The position numbers and the translations under genes were made by a program. Of a stretch of DNA of 64,000 nt, positions 59,729 through 64,000 are shown piece by piece (the stretch's first letter is position 1; every line of letters begins with the position of its first letter). This DNA comes from Stomoxys calcitrans. Its lineage: Eukaryota > Arthropoda > Insecta > Diptera > Muscidae. The stretch spans positions 58,260,561-58,324,560 of the forward strand of contig NC_081552.1 of assembly GCF_963082655.1 (NCBI RefSeq), written 5' to 3'. The notes under the pieces were generated by a model that had not been told where the DNA came from, did no database searches, and saw only the letters and a program-made list of their open reading frames with translations.

Positions 59729-60545
59729 CTAGACAAACAACCGGATTTAAAGCTGCAGTATGTAAATTTTATGAAGGAGTACTCGACGTTAAATCATATG
59801 TCTATGGTCGCATCTCTTTCGAAGCCACACAAACATACTTTCTGCCTCATCATTGCGTACGAAAAGAAGACAGCAGAACAACAAAGCTGCGTGTTGTGTT
59901 TGATGGTTCAGCAAAAACAACTACTGGTTTATCATTAAATGATATACTTTATGCTGGACCAACAATTCAACGAAAATTGTTTGACTCTCTTTTGCGTTTT
60001 CGATTTTCAAAGGTAGCTCTAATCGGCGATATTTGCAAGATGTATCGTTGTGTGAAAATGTCTTATCCCGATGACTACCTACAATGCGTGCTGTGGAGAA
60101 ACGATACATCTGAAAAAATTCAAACATTTAAATTAGATACTGTGACATATGGCACCAAACCCGCAGCATTTCTAGCAATTCGAGCTATGCACCAACTTGC
60201 ATACGATGAGGAAAAGTCATATCCATTGGGTGCTAAAATAGTAAGGCGTGATTTTCATGTTGATGACCTTCTGACTGGCGGTAGCTCTGTAGAAGAAGTT
60301 TTGGAGATTAAACGGCAAGTGACTGATCTCCTGAATTTGGGCAATTTCAAAATAAGAAAGTGGTGTTCAAATGTACCAGAGGTATTGAAAGGTGTTTTAG
60401 CTGATGATTGCGAACAATTTTTAAAATTTCACGATGGGACAGATATTACCAAGACATTAGGCCTGATGTGGGACCCGAAAGCAGATGTTTTAATTTTCAC
60501 CTTTTGTCCTGCTATTAAAAAGGTTCTGTTACTAAGCGCACTGTT
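59729..60545 (+). pseudogene. pol: BEL/Pao reverse transcriptase
   Basis: Just right of the insertion, one frame reads QYVNFMKEYSTLNHM; a shift near 59820 leads to TYFLPHHCVRKEDSRTTKLR, then VVFDGSAKTTTGLSLNDILY (fingers), VALIGDICKMYRCVKM (motif A region; BEL/Pao usually has DI-x-x-MF), YGTKPAAFLAIRAMHQLA (motif B) and RRDFHVDDLLTGG (motif C, with F-x-V-D-D near 60252-60270; both Asp kept). NFKIRKWCSN and LGLMWDPKADV follow. A second frame change near 60525 links to ARLYDPLGLIGP. Confidence 0.92.
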
Positions 60546-61211
60546 TTGTCATGCATTGCAAGGCTGTATGATCCATTAGGCTTAATAGGTCCGGTGATTT
60601 CAAAGGCGAAGGTAATAATGCCAAGTTTATGGAAACAAAATTTACAATGGGACGAAAGTTTAGCACAGGATTTGCATACAGCATGGTTGCAGTTTAAAAA
60701 CCAATTTTCACATTTACATAAATTTGAATTTCTTAGATTCGTTTCAGTGCCAAAATCCGCAATGCAAATACATGCATTTTGCGACGCAAGCCTGTCAGAA
60801 TACGGAGCATGTATTTATGTCCGATCGGAATTTAATGGTGAGATTACCAACAACTTGTTGTGCTCAAAATCAAGAGTAGCCCCTTTGAAGGTGATGACGG
60901 TGCCGAAGCTGGAATTGTCTGCTGCTGCGCTGTTGGCTGACTTATTAAATAGTGTGTCGAAGGTATTACCAGATGGTTTGGAATATCATTGCTGGTCGGA
61001 CTCGATGGTGGTGCTTTCTTGGATACGAGAGCAGCCATCCAATTTTAATATATTCGTTTCAAACCGGGTAAGTCGCATACAGAGCCTTACAAACAATATG
61101 AAGTGGCATTACGTACCTACGGCCTTAAACCCATGCGATATTTTGTCAAGAGGAGCTAGCCCTCTTGACTTCAAGTTTATGGAAAAATGGTCCAGATTTT
61201 TCATTGAATGA
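60546..61211 (+). pseudogene. pol: BEL/Pao RNase H region
   Basis: RLYDPLGLIGPVISKAK and LWKQNLQWDE are the connection after RT. The RNase H block has MQIHAFCDASLSEYGACIYV (first Asp in CDAS, about 60775-60820), VPKLELSAAALLADLL (Glu, about 60900-60945) and HCWSDSMVVLSWI (Asp, about 60990-61025). MKWHYVPTALNPCDILSRGA ends the domain. All expected acidic residues are present and the frame is open throughout, so this is the best preserved part. It has the same domain order as the fragment at 24036-25247. Confidence 0.92.
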
Positions 61212-62833
61212 TCCAAAAATATTGGCCGCAAGGTTTAAACTTTATTTCGGAATTGCCAGAGCGTCGGCGCATAGTCCTATCGACATCATCCCTGTTTGAC
61301 ATATCGCTAAATTGCAAATATTACAACTCATTTTTGAAAATTCAGAGAATATTTGGATATGTTTATCGATTTACTAATTTAAAATCATCACCTAAAGATC
61401 ATAAGCGGTGCACCCAATTATCACTCCAAGAGATCGAAATGGGCACATATATGCTAATGAAATGTATTCAAAGGATTTATTTCGCGAATGAACATAAACA
61501 ATTATCTTCAAATTCGAACTTGAATCCTTTAAGCAAATTGTACTCTTTAAGCCCAATCATTGATTCTTATGGGCTGATAAGAGTGGGAGGGCGTTTGCAA
61601 AACTCGACTCTTAATTACGATGCAATGCATCCAATCATTTTGCCAAAAAAACATCCCAACACAAAGTCATTAGTTATGCATTTCCATGAGCGTTGTCTAC
61701 ATGCTGGACCGCAATGCCTTCTCGCGACTATTCGACAACAATATTGGCCTATTGGCGGTCGTAAAATAATAAGCAGCATAATTAAAAAATGTTCGGTGTT
61801 TTCGCCTGAAGCCCAAAATAACTCGGCATGTTATGGGCAACATACCTTAAGATCGAGTACGTCCCAACAGACCTTTTTTCACAACAGGCATCGATTTTTG
61901 CGGGCTTTTTTATCACAAGACGGACGTTAGAAACCGGCCACTTGTGAAATGCTACATATGCATTTTTGTTTGTTTCTCAACGAAGGAATGTCATATGGAA
62001 CTGGTGCAGGATTTATCGACAGCTTCATTCTTATCATCTTTAAAACGCTTTACATCCCTTCGAAGCAAGAACAATTTGGTCTGATAATGCCACCAATTTT
62101 GTCGGCGCTAAAAATGAATAATTGGAATTGAGGAAATTATTTTTTAGTCAAGCTAACACGAAACTTGTTGAGAAAGTGTGTTTGGATGATGGAATAGAGT
62201 GGAAGTTTATTCCGCCTAGATCTCCGCATTTCGGGGGCCTCTGGGAGGCGTCTGTGAAGGCAGCAAAATACCACTTCTATAGAGTAGCTGGCCTCGCATT
62301 GTTAACTTTTGACAAGCTGAGGTTTCTGCCAGATTTCGGCAATATTAAATTCTCGCCCATTATGCCCACCAACAGAGAATCCAGATGATGTGGAAATATT
62401 AACACCGGCCCATTTCCTAGTTGGAGCTCCTCTGGTGTCTATTGTAGAACCTGACCTAACTGAGCTAAATATTAATACTTTAAATAGATTGCAGCGGGTA
62501 TGTTACATGCAACAAATATTCTGGAGTAAATGGAGCTCTTCTTATCTCTCCCAGTTACAAGAGCGCAGTAAGTGGCGTACCCTTACAAAGGGGGTAAAAA
62601 TAGGCGATATGGTTTTGCTAAAAGAGGAAAATATGACACCTCTCAAGTGGCAGTTGCGTCGTGTTTCCGAAATAATGTGTGGAGAAGATGGTGTTGTGCG
62701 AGTCGTTTTAATCAAAACTAGCACTGGTACTTGTCGACGAGCAGTAGCTAAGCTAGCAGTTTTACCCATTGAAGAAGAATCTGTTGGAAGCCTTAAACTT
62801 CCAACGGGGGGAGAATGTACGGTGAACCAATAG
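61208..62833 (+). pseudogene. pol: BEL/Pao integrase, frameshifted
   Basis: The N-terminal part (to about 61790) has GLIRVGGRLQNSTLNYDAMH and the HHCC zinc region (VMHFHERCLHAGPQCLLATI). Near 61800 frames change. DDE-core pieces are GIDFCGLFYHKTDVRNRPLV (first Asp, about 61888), a SDNATNFVGAKNE block (second Asp, about 62080) and FIPPRSPHFGGLWEASVKAA (Glu, about 62200-62260). After another shift near 62300 comes CQISAILNSRPLCP, then the C-terminal domain from 62390: EILTPAHFLVGAPL, SKWSSSYLSQLQERSKW, GDMVLLKEENMTPLKWQLRR. The stop at 62831-62833 lies a few codons inside the LTR. At least four frame breaks. Confidence 0.9.
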
Positions 62834-63150
62834 TCGCAGCATACCATTTCTCGCAGCATTCAGTATTTTTGCTCATATCAGTTTCATGCGTTCCTATGAT
62901 ATGCAAATACTGCCCACCCAATAACAATAACAACAACAAATGACTGCTGTTTGCTATGCAGTATTTTTATTGCCTATACAAAACATACTCATAGCAATAA
63001 TTAACTGTAACAATCTTAATTATTATGTTTCTGTTGTCTACTTTGTCTGCAGCATAAGACATTCTGCTGCCTTTTAGTTTTTTTAGTCGTCGCCTAGCTG
63101 TTTTTGAATAAAGAATTTTGTCTTTGAATTGAACTTGAAGTAGAGCCACA
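62816..63150 (+). repeat. BEL/Pao 3' LTR (probable extent)
   Basis: A purine-rich tract AACGGGGGGAGAA (62803-62815) is a polypurine tract. The LTR probably starts TGTACGGTGAACC and ends near GAGCCACA, giving TGT..ACA ends, but the right border is not confirmed because no second LTR is present. AATAAA at 63107-63112 is a likely polyadenylation signal. It contains AACAATAACAACAACAA. Confidence 0.6.
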
Positions 63151-64000
63151 ATTGTTTGTTTTATTTAATAATTTTGGAAAGGGTCTGCAAAAACGCTTGT
63201 AGATGGGAACAGCCCTATTTTAAATTTTCCAGCTATAACCTCATATAAACCTAACTGAAGCATATAGGTCAAAGATGTCCAAAAGCCCTACGCTGTTCAC
63301 TGTGCAAAATTGCATCGAAATCCGACGGTAAATGAGTGTTTAATAGGTCAATGACCTTGAATCGGGAGATCGGTAGCTCGGTATATATATCCAAATATGA
63401 TATATATCCAAATATTAAAATATCTAGACCACATTAAACGCGGGTATAGAATAGCCTAACACAGTGCCAAATTTCAGCGAAATAGCGTAATAATCGCTGA
63501 TTTTATGGGCCCAAAAACTTAAACCATGAGTATGTATGGCAGCTATATCCAAACATAGCGCGATCTCCATCATATTCTTGAAGGCTATATAAGGGTCTTA
63601 CACAACTCATTGTACCAAATTCATACGTTAAAAAACGCACTTTTTATGGGTCTAAGAACTTAAATCGGGAGATCGGTTTATATGGCAGCTATATTCATAT
63701 ATAGCCTGATCTTGACCACACTCGGTACGAATATCGATTTGCATTTGCATGATTTCAGCAAAATCGGTTAATAAATTCTTTTATGGGTCAGAAACTTTAA
63801 ATCCAGAGATCGGTATATTAATAGCTATATCTTGGTGGTATTGAAGCGGAATATCGAGGAGCCTAACACAACTCACCGTCCCAAATTTCAGCGAAATCGG
63901 ACAATATATGCGCCTGTTCTTCAAGACCTAAATCGGAAGATCGGTGCATATGGCAGCTATATCTAAATCTGGACCAATCTGGGCCGAATTGAACAAGGAT
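63151..64000 (+). repeat. Diverged A-like tandem monomers
   Basis: After about 90 bp of AT-rich flank, units recur with GGGAGATCGGTxxATATGGCAGCTATATCC, AATTTCAGCGAAAT and TTTTATGGGxCxAAxACTTAAATC, spaced about 150 bp. They look like family A monomers at greater divergence, with better matches toward 64000. The array continues beyond the window; neither terminus is visible. Confidence 0.7.

Larger units (their letters stand above)
54303..63150 (+). mobile_element. BEL/Pao LTR retrotransposon, 5'-truncated, twice interrupted
   Basis: The order is gag (from 54303), protease (about 55900), RT, RNase H, integrase (to about 62830) and a 3' LTR. The 5' LTR, primer site and first part of gag are missing; the left edge joins an E fragment. 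Two insertions split it: a palindromic mariner derivative (54887-55490) in gag and a B multimer (56691-59728) just before RT. Without them the remaining element is about 5.2 kb. Several stops and frameshifts make it non-functional. Confidence 0.93.

Overview
The window is non-coding, repeat-dominated DNA from an insect nuclear genome, most likely a higher (calyptrate/muscoid) fly. The reasons are many tandem-repeat elements of the DINE-1/mini-me type (helentron-associated, non-autonomous Helitrons with (TA)n and (GACGGACA)n tracts), Tc1/mariner derivatives with TA target sites, a BEL/Pao LTR retrotransposon, and fragments of an RNase-H-bearing LINE. No intact host gene, rRNA, tRNA or CRISPR array could be supported. 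Almost every short open frame lies inside a repeat. Element borders were read by eye and are good to about 10 bases unless stated. Family letters (A-E) are my own labels.

Families. A, B and D are related elements built from tandem monomers (153 bp by direct measurement in A and B). They have a GC-rich 5' palindrome (core TTCGGCCGGGCCGAA), a GACGGACA microsatellite, a (TA)n tract and a 3' end reading ..GGTGG(A/T)GGGTATAAAAA. C is a different family: one end reads CTAGCTGACCCGGGCCCG, the other is a CAAA-rich tail, and the body is a roughly 130-bp repeat. E is another fly repeat (8.2-9.1 kb and 53.7-54.3 kb).

Layout. 0-3 kb: an A element fused to a 5'-less B element. 3-7 kb: C elements, a short-period array and a LINE 3' fragment. 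7-11.3 kb: a mariner MITE, D, A and E pieces, long TA tracts and a C fold-back. 11.4-17 kb: an A element, then about 3.5 kb of poorly recognised sequence with two strong hairpins and LINE debris. 17-27 kb: an A element carrying a palindromic mariner derivative, a D fold-back, a C element split by a B element, a BEL/Pao fragment, another C and a second mariner MITE. 27-31 kb: a B tandem dimer and a full-length C. 31-36 kb: D elements and a dead LINE (ORF1/EN/RT/RNase H). 36-53 kb: a cluster of about thirteen B elements in both orientations. 54-63 kb: a 5'-truncated BEL/Pao element broken by a palindromic mariner derivative in gag and a 3-kb B multimer before RT. 63-64 kb: A-like repeats.

How it fits together. 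Nothing here looks like a working gene system; the window is a layered record of transposition. The most informative signals are these. (1) The same compound B tandem array sits at two unrelated sites, joined to its flanks at element ends, as expected if multimers move as one unit. (2) A 102-103 bp 5' end module is reiterated at three loci, and its inner border is also the point where 5'-less tandem copies begin. (3) Two mariner derivatives were rebuilt as inverted-arm palindromes carrying a flipped piece of transposase. (4) The two insertions in BEL/Pao can be removed on paper to recover a continuous frame, which fixes their ends and target-site behaviour.
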